From positions 1-22,564 of the forward strand of contig JAITNU010000174.1 of assembly GCA_031290325.1 (NCBI GenBank): a stretch of DNA of 22,564 nucleotides. The letters run 5' to 3'. The notes under the pieces were generated by a model. The model worked only from the letters and a program-made list of their open reading frames with translations, was not told the DNA's origin and did not search any database. The position numbers and the translations under genes were made by a program. Below are positions 1 to 6,306 of the stretch, piece after piece (positions within the stretch are counted from its first letter, which is position 1; each line of letters opens with the position of its first letter). Source of the DNA: Treponema sp. (GTDB lineage: Bacteria; Spirochaetota; Spirochaetia; Treponematales; Breznakiellaceae).

Positions 1-49
1 AAACAGGGACCATCAAGGTAACCATCAGCACTACAAGGGCCTTGTTCAT
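1..49 (-). CDS. Partial exported protein (N-terminus only)
   Basis: This is a 5' fragment of a minus-strand gene that runs off the left edge of the window. It starts with ATG at 49-47 and reads MNKALVVLMVTLMVPV, a short basic start followed by a hydrophobic run, as in a signal peptide. The AGGAGC ribosome binding site (complement of 55-60) overlaps the stop codon of the upstream CsgG/FlgO-like gene, which ends only 9 bp away. The two are almost certainly co-transcribed, so both products probably act in the envelope. Function cannot be read from 16 residues. Confidence 0.6.
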   Translation of the reverse strand, partial: MNKALVVLMVTLMVPV

Positions 50-58
50 AATATGCTC

Positions 59-550
59 CTATTTCATGATCTCGCTGTACATCTTCAGGTACTCCGCGCC
101 CTTGAGTTCACTGCTTCCAGTGCTCAAAATCGCCGCGGTCCTGGCATCGACCACCCGCATGCTGACGCTTATCTTCCGGCCAACCCTGGTCAGGGTCCCC
201 AGGACCACCGCGTCAACCCCCAACATTCCACCCAGTTCGATCATGGATTCATCACTGACATACCCTTCAGAATAAAAATCCAGTTCCCGCATGACCTGAT
301 CGAGCTGACCACGTTCCACGACCTTTAATTTGGTCTTCGTCGCCAGGTGATTGATAGCCTGCTCTGAAAGATAGCGCCCCAGCAGACTTTGCTCACCTGA
401 AATATTTTTGAAGTCCAACACCGCTATAGTGATATCCGTTTGGGCCCCCTTAAAAGCGGCAGATACCTGATCCGAAACCGAGCTTTGTCCGTAAGTCACC
501 CCGCTGACCCAGACCAGGACGACGGTGAAAAACACCCATTTATGATACAT
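59..550 (-). CDS. Exported CsgG/FlgO-like protein
   Basis: The product is 163 residues, starting at the ATG at 550-548 because GGAGGG lies 4 bases upstream; a start 7 codons earlier lacks such a site. Residues 1-21 form a signal peptide (MYHKWVF, hydrophobic core, likely cleavage before QSS). No lipobox cysteine is seen, so it looks soluble and periplasmic. The rest resembles the CsgG/FlgO fold: 'IAVLDFKNISG', then 'LGRYLSEQAINHLA', 'KLKVVERGQLDQVMRELDF', and 'GVDAVVLGTLTRVGRKISV' followed by 'RVVDA'. Members of this family serve in outer-membrane secretion pores or flagellum-associated envelope proteins. This one is shorter than CsgG and lacks an obvious membrane-spanning hairpin, so the family fold is supported but the role is not. 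It is the first gene of a minus-strand unit diverging from the XRE regulator. Confidence 0.72.
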   Translation of the reverse strand: MYHKWVFFTVVLVWVSGVTYGQSSVSDQVSAAFKGAQTDITIAVLDFKNISGEQSLLGRYLSEQAINHLATKTKLKVVERGQLDQVMRELDFYSEGYVSDESMIELGGMLGVDAVVLGTLTRVGRKISVSMRVVDARTAAILSTGSSELKGAEYLKMYSEIMK

Positions 551-639
551 ACGACCCTCCTTACGCTCCATGCTTTTCTACCAAATTAAGAAGAAAAAAA
601 TCCCTTCATTTTATAGATTTTCCAAGAAATCCGGTATTA

Positions 640-656
640 ACAAGTATAATACTTGT
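640..656. promoter_or_regulatory. Perfect palindrome, candidate operator
   Basis: ACAAGTATAATACTTGT is a perfect inverted repeat with 8-bp arms around one base. It lies between the divergent CsgG/FlgO-like and XRE genes, just downstream of the predicted start point of the minus-strand promoter at 665-693. It also contains a perfect TATAAT on the plus strand (645-650), which could serve the XRE gene, although no good -35 is visible. The position fits an operator for the neighbouring XRE regulator (inference). Confidence 0.55.
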
Positions 657-661
657 CAAAA

Positions 662-676
662 ACAAGTGTAACTTGA
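662..676. promoter_or_regulatory. Second, imperfect copy of the palindrome
   Basis: ACAAGTGTAACTTGA repeats the half-sites of the 640-656 palindrome (ACAAGT and ACTTG) with a shorter 3-base centre. It covers the -10 element of the minus-strand promoter. Together with 640-656 it gives four half-sites within 37 bp, as expected of a repressor binding two adjacent sites. Confidence 0.45.
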
Positions 677-693
677 TTTCGGCTAGTTGTCAA
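665..693 (-). promoter_or_regulatory. Sigma70-like promoter for the 59-550 gene
   Basis: On the minus strand TTGACA (693-688) and TACACT (670-665) are 17 bp apart. The -35 is a perfect match. A further palindrome, AGTTGTCAACT (685-695), overlaps the -35. Predicted transcription starts near 658 and would leave a leader of about 108 bases. Confidence 0.55.
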
Positions 694-734
694 CTCTTTT
701 CAACCCCGTAATGATCGATTTATAGGAAAAATTT

Positions 735-1082
735 ATGAGTTCAGGACCGGAACAATTACGGAAGGTTTTATCGGCGAATATAAAAATCAGGAGAAAATTA
801 TTAGGTATATCCCAGGAAAAACTAGCAGAGGCGGCAAACCTCTCGTCTCAGACCGTGAACGATATAGAGGGGTGCCGGATGTGGGTGAGTGATAAGACCA
901 TTGTTAAATTAGCCCAGGTGCTCCAGGTTGAAGCCTATCAGTTATTGATTCCAAATATTGGGGAGGAAGGAGACTACACCGCCGCTTCCCCCACGGAAAT
1001 TTTACTTACCCTGCAACATAATATAAAAAACAATATTGATCTGCAATTTGAGAAAATTTTAAAAACCGGGGTCCTGCGTTAA
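735..1082 (+). CDS. XRE-family helix-turn-helix regulator
   Basis: The protein has 115 residues. ATG at 735 follows AGGA (724-727) at 7 bases. Residues about 11-66 form a Cro/C1-type HTH: 'RRKLLGISQEKLAEAANLSS' leads into 'QTVNDIEGCRMWVSDKTIVKLAQVLQV', ending in 'LLIP'. The C-terminal 45 residues are unlike any domain I recognise and may serve dimerisation or ligand sensing. It probably binds DNA as a dimer and represses or activates the divergent envelope genes, because the space between them holds repeated ACAAGT/ACTTGT palindromes. Codon use here is more AT-rich than in the flanking ymdB gene. Its stop codon overlaps that of ymdB by 4 bp (TTAA, read as TAA on both strands), leaving no room for a separate terminator. 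Confidence 0.88.
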   Translation: MSSGPEQLRKVLSANIKIRRKLLGISQEKLAEAANLSSQTVNDIEGCRMWVSDKTIVKLAQVLQVEAYQLLIPNIGEEGDYTAASPTEILLTLQHNIKNNIDLQFEKILKTGVLR

Positions 1083-1858
1083 ATCTCCGCATTAATCCGC
1101 CGGATTGAAAGGGCCTTGCCCGTGTCCCCGTCGATTTCCACCACAATCCCCTGGACCGCCCCTGGACCCTGGGCACATTCCATGCGGTACAGCACCTGAT
1201 TCCGCGCCCGGTCAAGACAGATTTTTGTGTCCATACCGATGATACTCCCCTGTACCCCGGTCATGCCCAGGTCGGTGATATAGGCGGTCCCCTGGGGCAG
1301 GATCCGTTCGTCCGCAGTCTGCACATGGGTATGGGTTCCCGCCACAAGACCAGCCCGTCCGTCAAGGTAGTAGGCGAGGGCCTCTTTCTCCCGATTGGAT
1401 TCGGCGTGGAAATCCACCAGCATGATGGCCTCCCCCTTATGGGCGAAGAGACCATCAAAGGCGGTGAAGGGGCAGTCAATGAGGGGCATGAATTCCCGGC
1501 CCTGGAGGTTCACCACCAGCCAGGAAACACCGGCTTTTTCAAAGGTAACCCAACCCCGGCCCTGAGTTCCGGCGGGATAGTTGGCAGGACGCAGGACCCG
1601 GGGTTCTGCGTCCAGCACTGGCCAGAACTCCCGCTTTTCCCACACGTGATTCCCGGAGCTAACCACATCGGCACCGGCAGCCAGAATCCGCTGCAACACA
1701 GCCTCGGTCATGCCAAAACCCTCTGCGGCATTTTCCCCATTCACCACCACCACCTCTGCCCCATGGTCCCGAATAAGACCGGGGAGCGCCGCTTCCAGCG
1801 CACCCAGCCCCGGTTCGCCGACCACATCGCCAATCATGATTACCTTCAACCGTGCCAT
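1079..1858 (-). CDS. ymdB: YmdB-family metallophosphoesterase
   Basis: The 259-residue protein has the usual length and all motifs of the YmdB/TIGR00282 calcineurin-like phosphoesterases: 'IMIGDVVGEPG' (metal Asp11), 'VVNGENAAEGFG' (Asn40-Asn43), 'SSGNHVWEKRE' (Asn70, His71), 'DFHAE' (His151) and 'GTHTHVQTAD' (His176, His178). In Bacillus YmdB is a 2',3'- and 3',5'-cyclic nucleotide phosphodiesterase that affects biofilm genes and works in RNA metabolism; ymdB commonly sits next to rny, as here. The start at 1858 follows AGGA at about 8 bases. A weak promoter (TTGTGG, about 16 bp, TATATT) may lie within the repeat-rich gap upstream. The enzyme acts in the cytoplasm. Its 3' end overlaps that of the convergent XRE gene. 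Confidence 0.93.
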   Translation of the reverse strand: MARLKVIMIGDVVGEPGLGALEAALPGLIRDHGAEVVVVNGENAAEGFGMTEAVLQRILAAGADVVSSGNHVWEKREFWPVLDAEPRVLRPANYPAGTQGRGWVTFEKAGVSWLVVNLQGREFMPLIDCPFTAFDGLFAHKGEAIMLVDFHAESNREKEALAYYLDGRAGLVAGTHTHVQTADERILPQGTAYITDLGMTGVQGSIIGMDTKICLDRARNQVLYRMECAQGPGAVQGIVVEIDGDTGKALSIRRINAEI

Positions 1859-1885
1859 AACTTCATCCTACTTTCTTCTATAATA

Positions 1886-2035
1886 TAGAATTTCACGGAA
1901 GGACCACAAAATCTCATGCCATCCTCCGTCGTTTTTCTTCTTCATTCAACCAGAGAGTTTCACGGAGTACCCACGGAAGAATCTCATTTCTTCCTCCGTG
2001 TTCCTCCGTGTCCTCCGTGGTTTTCCTTCTTGTTT
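1886..2035. repeat. Tandem CACGGA/TCCGTG-rich intergenic repeat
   Basis: Two imperfect copies of a unit of about 70 bp fill most of the rny-ymdB gap. Copy A (about 1889-1944) reads TTTCACGGAAGGACCAC, then AATCTCAT, then CCTCCGTC and a TTTTTCTTCTT run. Copy B (about 1956-2031) reads TTTCACGGAGTACCCACGG, then AATCTCAT, then CCTCCGTG three times and a TTTTCCTTCTT run. CACGGAAGAA and TTCTTCCTCCGTG face each other and can form a bulged hairpin. I recognise the style as an intergenic repeat family seen in unrelated bacterial genomes, but assign no name. Confidence 0.6.
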
Positions 2036-2039
2036 TTTA

Positions 2040-3569
2040 CTACCTGGCATACTCAATAATCCGGGTTTCCCGAATTATCGTAACCTTGATCCTGCCAGGG
2101 TAGCGGAGATCGCTTTCGATCTTCCGGGCGATCTGTTTGGCCAGATCCCGGGACTGATCGTCGTTCACCGCCTCGTTATTGACGATGATCCGCAGTTCCC
2201 GGCCAGCCTGAATTGCATAGACCTTGTCCACACCGGTGAAGCCCTGGGCAATATGCTCCAGGTTTTCAAGCCGTTTGATGTAGTTGTCCAGCGTTTCCCG
2301 CCGTGCCCCAGGCCGGGCCGCAGAAATGGCGTCCGCAATCTGGACCAGGACCGACTCAATACAGGATGGCTCGATGTCGTTATGGTGGCTCCCGATGGCG
2401 TTGATGATCCGCGGATCCTCTCCCATCTTCCGGGCCATGTCCATCCCGATTTCCGCGTGGTTCAGATCCGAGTCAGACTCGATCCCCTTGCCAATGTCGT
2501 GAAGCAGGGCTGCCCGCTTGGCCAGGTCCCGGTTAGCACCGATCTCAGAGGCCAAAATCCCCGCGATAATCGCCACTTCTTTGGAATGGTACAGCACATT
2601 CTGGCCATAACTGGTCCGAAAATAGAGCCTCCCCAGGGCGCGGATCGCCTCCTGTTTGATGTTGTGGATGCCCAGGTCAAAAAGCACCCGCTCCCCTTCC
2701 TCAAAGATCTTCTGGGAAATGTCCTTTGAAACCTTGGTAACGATCTCCTCGATCCGGGCCGGATGTATCCTGCCGTCGATGACGAGGCGTTCCAGGGCGA
2801 TCTTTGCGATTTCCCGGCGTACCGGGTCAAAACAGGAGATCACCACCGCCTCCGGGGTATCGTCGATGATGATATCCACTCCGGTGAGGGTTTCCAGGGT
2901 ACGGATATTCCGCCCCTCCCGGCCAATGATGCGGCCCTTCATCTCGTCATTGGGCAAGGTAACGGACGCAACCGTCACCTCCCCGGTTACTTCTGTGGCC
3001 AGCCGCTGGATCGTGGCAATCAGCACATCCCGGGCCTTTTTCTCCGCCGCGAGATTCGCCTCCTGCTCGATCTTGTTGATCATGCCCTGGGCATCATGCC
3101 GTGCCTCATGCTCCAAATCCTGGATGATAAGGCCCTTTGCTTCCTCAATCGAAAGACCGGAAATGCGTTCCAGTTCCGCCCGGTACCGTTCTTCCTCACG
3201 GCCCAGGGCGTGTTCCCGTTCCAGAAATTTCCGTTCCTTATCGACCAGAATTTGCTCCGTTTTTTCAATCTGACTAGTCTTTTTTTCTATAATTTCTTCT
3301 TTCTGCACGACACGACGCTCGTATCGCTGCAATTCAGCCCTACGTTCCCGAGTCTCCCTCTCCTGCTGGTTTCGTTCGCGGATAACTTGGTCTTTTGCTT
3401 CAAGAAGTGTTTCCTTCTTTTTGGCTTCAGCTTCTTTTATCGCATCCTGTTTAATACGTTCGGCTTGTTGCTCCGACGCAGTTAATTGGAATCTGGCATA
3501 GAGCCATCTAATAGTCCAGCCTAAGGTTAACCCGGCAAGAGGGAGGATTATCCAGTACATCCACCACAT
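2040..3569 (-). CDS. rny: Ribonuclease Y
   Basis: Endoribonuclease that starts mRNA decay at the inner membrane. The start at 3569 (MWWMYWII) gives 509 residues, close to the usual 510-520, and follows AAGGAG at 7 bases. The frame stays open upstream to 3764, but that would remove the promoter at 3675-3703 from the leader and run into the preceding gene. Residues 4-25 are a membrane anchor. Residues about 30-185 form a charged coiled coil. A KH domain has 'GRIIGREGRN' at 212-221. An HD domain has His328 and 'LLHDIGKG' (His357, Asp358), with 'HHNDIEP' later. The C-terminal 'RYPGRIKVTIIRE' is typical. The gene is followed by ymdB after a repeat-filled 181 bp gap. No truncation or missing catalytic residue is seen. 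Confidence 0.97.
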   Translation of the reverse strand: MWWMYWIILPLAGLTLGWTIRWLYARFQLTASEQQAERIKQDAIKEAEAKKKETLLEAKDQVIRERNQQERETRERRAELQRYERRVVQKEEIIEKKTSQIEKTEQILVDKERKFLEREHALGREEERYRAELERISGLSIEEAKGLIIQDLEHEARHDAQGMINKIEQEANLAAEKKARDVLIATIQRLATEVTGEVTVASVTLPNDEMKGRIIGREGRNIRTLETLTGVDIIIDDTPEAVVISCFDPVRREIAKIALERLVIDGRIHPARIEEIVTKVSKDISQKIFEEGERVLFDLGIHNIKQEAIRALGRLYFRTSYGQNVLYHSKEVAIIAGILASEIGANRDLAKRAALLHDIGKGIESDSDLNHAEIGMDMARKMGEDPRIINAIGSHHNDIEPSCIESVLVQIADAISAARPGARRETLDNYIKRLENLEHIAQGFTGVDKVYAIQAGRELRIIVNNEAVNDDQSRDLAKQIARKIESDLRYPGRIKVTIIRETRIIEYAR

Positions 3570-3674
3570 CACTCCACTCCTTACCGTTATTTTTTGAACC
3601 ACCCCTGCCTCAAGAACGGCTTCTTGCCTATGCAAGCCAACCCCCTCGGTTCCTACGGTTTTTGATTCTCTAAG

Positions 3675-3703
3675 ATGATATACGGCTTTAATATGCTTGT
3701 CAA
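3675..3703 (-). promoter_or_regulatory. Strong sigma70-like promoter for rny
   Basis: TTGACA (complement of 3698-3703) and TATCAT (complement of 3675-3680) are separated by exactly 17 bp. The start point should be near 3668, just after the stop of the upstream regulator gene, with a leader of about 100 bases. The leader contains a small hairpin, CTTGCATAGGCAAG. This promoter argues that rny is transcribed on its own and begins at 3569. Confidence 0.7.
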
Positions 3704-3714
3704 CATCAAGGTTA

Positions 3715-6306
3715 CTATTCTTCTTGGGATAAAATCCCCGTGGCGCCGGCGATCCGTATCGCATCCGCCCGGTTCACCGCCCCCAATTTATTGTAGATGC
3801 TGGTAATGGTGGCCTTAACGGTGTTGATGGAAATCGCGTTGTCTCCGGCGATCTCCTCCCGCTTCAGGCCCCGGGAGAGGCCGATCAGGACCGTCTGTTC
3901 CCGGTGGGACAGTCCTTGTCGCTCCCCCTGCTGTTTCCGGTCTTTTTCCACCACCACCAGTAGCTTCTTCCAATATGCGGAGGCGTTTTTCTGTATCCGT
4001 TCCAGCCAGGCCGGAGGTATGACGCTGGTTCCCGCCTGGAGCGCCGCCCCGGCAAGGGTGTACATGTCCTGACCCAGCTCGATAAAGGGCATCTCAAGGC
4101 CGTTGGAGGTCGCCATAAGGTAGGCAGCCTCCAGAACCCTGAAGGCCTTTTCTTTTTTTTCTTTAAGGTGATAGCGGCATACCGCTTCCAGGACCAGCTT
4201 CTCAAGCTTGCCAAACAGGAATTCCACCCCTCCAGGCCATTTTTTCTCGTTTTTAAGGGAAGTTAAGGCCTGATGGTAGCGTTTTTCCGCGATATGACAT
4301 TTTATTTTTACCAGGTTTTCCAACTCGTATATCATGGAATGTACGTCACTTTCCTCAAAATCATCGCGTAACCAGGTGGCAAGCCGTCCAGGCTGCCCGA
4401 TCTGGGTGTAAAACCAGCCGCTTACCAGATCATAGAGCGTATACCGGTTCTGATACGCGGTTATTTCAAGCTGGGCATCCAATTGCCGGAATATCTCCTC
4501 CTGGACCACCCCGGTATGCAAGTTAATGCGCAGCAAAAAAAACAGCCCCCGGGTTTCAATTTCGTACTGCTCTTTTTTCCGGGCCTTGTAGATCGCCTGG
4601 CGGGCGCATTGTTCCGCCCGTTTGATATCACCCTGGAAATAGGCGAGTTCAGACCGGCTGAGGTCATCAATGCCATAAAAACAGCCGTTCATGGAATTCG
4701 CCGTATAAGGTATACTGGAGGCCATTGCCTCAATGGCACGGTCAAACTCCCCGGGGGATGCCGGATAGCTCACCCGGCACACATAGGAACCTACGGTCAC
4801 ACTGGTCATCGGACCAGGGGGCACAAAGGGGTTTTTGCTATAGTACTGGTTAGCCTGTTCAAAATACCGGACAAAATCATAGTCTTTGGTAAAGATACAG
4901 ATCAGGGTCATAATAATCCCCAGATTATTGTAGTTCATGGCCAAAACCCGGCAGCTCAGGGGACTTGACGGCAGGTTCTTAAACTTCTGTATGGTACGCT
5001 GGCTTTCCTCAATAGCTTCCTCAAAGCGTCTGAGGTTCACCAGCAGTCTGACATGGACGATATAGCGCAGGATGATGGGCGCTTCCCCGGTCTCATCAAG
5101 GGTCTCAAGAATGCGTTCGACCATTTCCAGAAAATACCGGGCTACCCCCTTGGGCAATGCCAGGGGAAAGGAATACATCACCGTGATGATCCCCTGGTAA
5201 TCCTCCGCTTTCTCATAATACGCGGCGGCATCCATCTTGAGGTTGTTTCTGAGGCACCACTGGGCCGTCTTATCATAGACCGCTTGCTTCTCCTCCCTGC
5301 TTAACTCCCCCTGTTTCTCGTTCAAATACTCACGGAAGAGGTGATGCATCCGGTAGGTATGCAGATACGCGTCGTATCGGATAAAGGAACTGAGCTTTTT
5401 CATCTCATCCATGACTCTTTCATCGGTACTCTCCGGGATGGCTAATTCCCTGAGCAGTTCCGATGGCCAATGGTCAATGAGGGACAACTTAATGAGGTAT
5501 TTTTGTACCTCCTGGGGCAGGGTCGTAAAGAATTCAGCCTCAATCAGCCTGAAAATATTGATCCACATTGAGGACCGGATATGCCCCACCCCGGTGTGTT
5601 CTTTTTCCAATGACAGCCCCGCAAAGGAGACCGCAAAGGCCCAGCCTTCGGTATCCTCATACAAGCTCGGTATCAGAGCCGCAGGGAGCTTAAGCCCCAG
5701 GAGCTGAAAGTATGCGATCATTTCGTCCTGGGTGAACCGAAGTTCATCCTCGGTGATGGGGACCAGCAGGCCCTTGGAAAGGAAAGAGATGGTGTTCAAC
5801 GCCGGTTCAGTCCGGGAGATGATGATGATTGATATCCTCGTATAGGGTATGCGGCTAGACCATTCCAGGACGCGCAGGATCGGTTTTTCTCTGATACAGT
5901 GAAAATCATCGAAAACAAAGACGTACTTCATATTGGGCTTGATTGCTTCACTGGCCAGGTCCAGGTACCGGTCAAACTGCCGTTCTGTGTTAGGGAAGCC
6001 GAGTTCCATAAACCGGGCGGCAATACCCGGATTATACAGCGAAATAGACCGGGTAAAATTCTCCCAGAACCGCCACCCCAGGTTATCCCATTCGGAAAGC
6101 TGTAACCAGATGGTCATCACCTTGCTTTTTTGCAAAAACGAAGAAACCGCCTGGGTTTTACCGTACCCCGCGCTGGCGACCACGGTAATGAAGGGGCTTT
6201 GGACCGCCTTTTCCAGCAAGCGGTCTATCCGGGGCCGCTCCAGATACCTAAGATGCTCAGAAATCACCGGGCTGGTACTATGAAAGAATGGGGTTTTGAT
6301 CATCAT
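3715..6306 (-). CDS. MalT-like LuxR-family STAND ATPase regulator (second of tandem pair)
   Basis: The 863-residue protein has the architecture of MalT-type STAND regulators: an N-terminal P-loop ATPase, a long helical TPR-like sensor region (about 330-790) and a C-terminal LuxR HTH. Walker A is 'ASAGYGKT' (44-51) and Walker B 'YVFVFDDFH' (128-136, Asp133/Asp134). The HTH (798-863) shows 'LSHREQTVLIGLSRGLKREE' and then 'ISINTVKATITSIYNKLGA'. Such proteins bind ATP and an inducer, oligomerise and activate promoters. The inducer is unknown here. The start ATG at 6306-6304 overlaps the TGA of the upstream paralogue as ATGA, and no good Shine-Dalgarno is present, so translation is probably coupled. 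An adjacent ATG at 6303 is an alternative. The N-terminus 'YLERPRIDRLLEKAVQSP' closely matches the paralogue. No target operon is visible next to it. Confidence 0.9.
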   Translation of the reverse strand: MMIKTPFFHSTSPVISEHLRYLERPRIDRLLEKAVQSPFITVVASAGYGKTQAVSSFLQKSKVMTIWLQLSEWDNLGWRFWENFTRSISLYNPGIAARFMELGFPNTERQFDRYLDLASEAIKPNMKYVFVFDDFHCIREKPILRVLEWSSRIPYTRISIIIISRTEPALNTISFLSKGLLVPITEDELRFTQDEMIAYFQLLGLKLPAALIPSLYEDTEGWAFAVSFAGLSLEKEHTGVGHIRSSMWINIFRLIEAEFFTTLPQEVQKYLIKLSLIDHWPSELLRELAIPESTDERVMDEMKKLSSFIRYDAYLHTYRMHHLFREYLNEKQGELSREEKQAVYDKTAQWCLRNNLKMDAAAYYEKAEDYQGIITVMYSFPLALPKGVARYFLEMVERILETLDETGEAPIILRYIVHVRLLVNLRRFEEAIEESQRTIQKFKNLPSSPLSCRVLAMNYNNLGIIMTLICIFTKDYDFVRYFEQANQYYSKNPFVPPGPMTSVTVGSYVCRVSYPASPGEFDRAIEAMASSIPYTANSMNGCFYGIDDLSRSELAYFQGDIKRAEQCARQAIYKARKKEQYEIETRGLFFLLRINLHTGVVQEEIFRQLDAQLEITAYQNRYTLYDLVSGWFYTQIGQPGRLATWLRDDFEESDVHSMIYELENLVKIKCHIAEKRYHQALTSLKNEKKWPGGVEFLFGKLEKLVLEAVCRYHLKEKKEKAFRVLEAAYLMATSNGLEMPFIELGQDMYTLAGAALQAGTSVIPPAWLERIQKNASAYWKKLLVVVEKDRKQQGERQGLSHREQTVLIGLSRGLKREEIAGDNAISINTVKATITSIYNKLGAVNRADAIRIAGATGILSQEE

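Noticed and set aside
1998..2729. Plus-strand frame of 243 codons opposite rny
   Set aside because: It overlaps the HD and C-terminal region of RNase Y, whose residues are clearly conserved; it has no recognisable motif.
3570..3764. N-terminal extension of rny up to 3764
   Set aside because: It would cover the TTGACA-17-TATCAT promoter and place 65 unusual residues before the normal membrane anchor. The ATG at 3569 has AAGGAG and gives the usual length.
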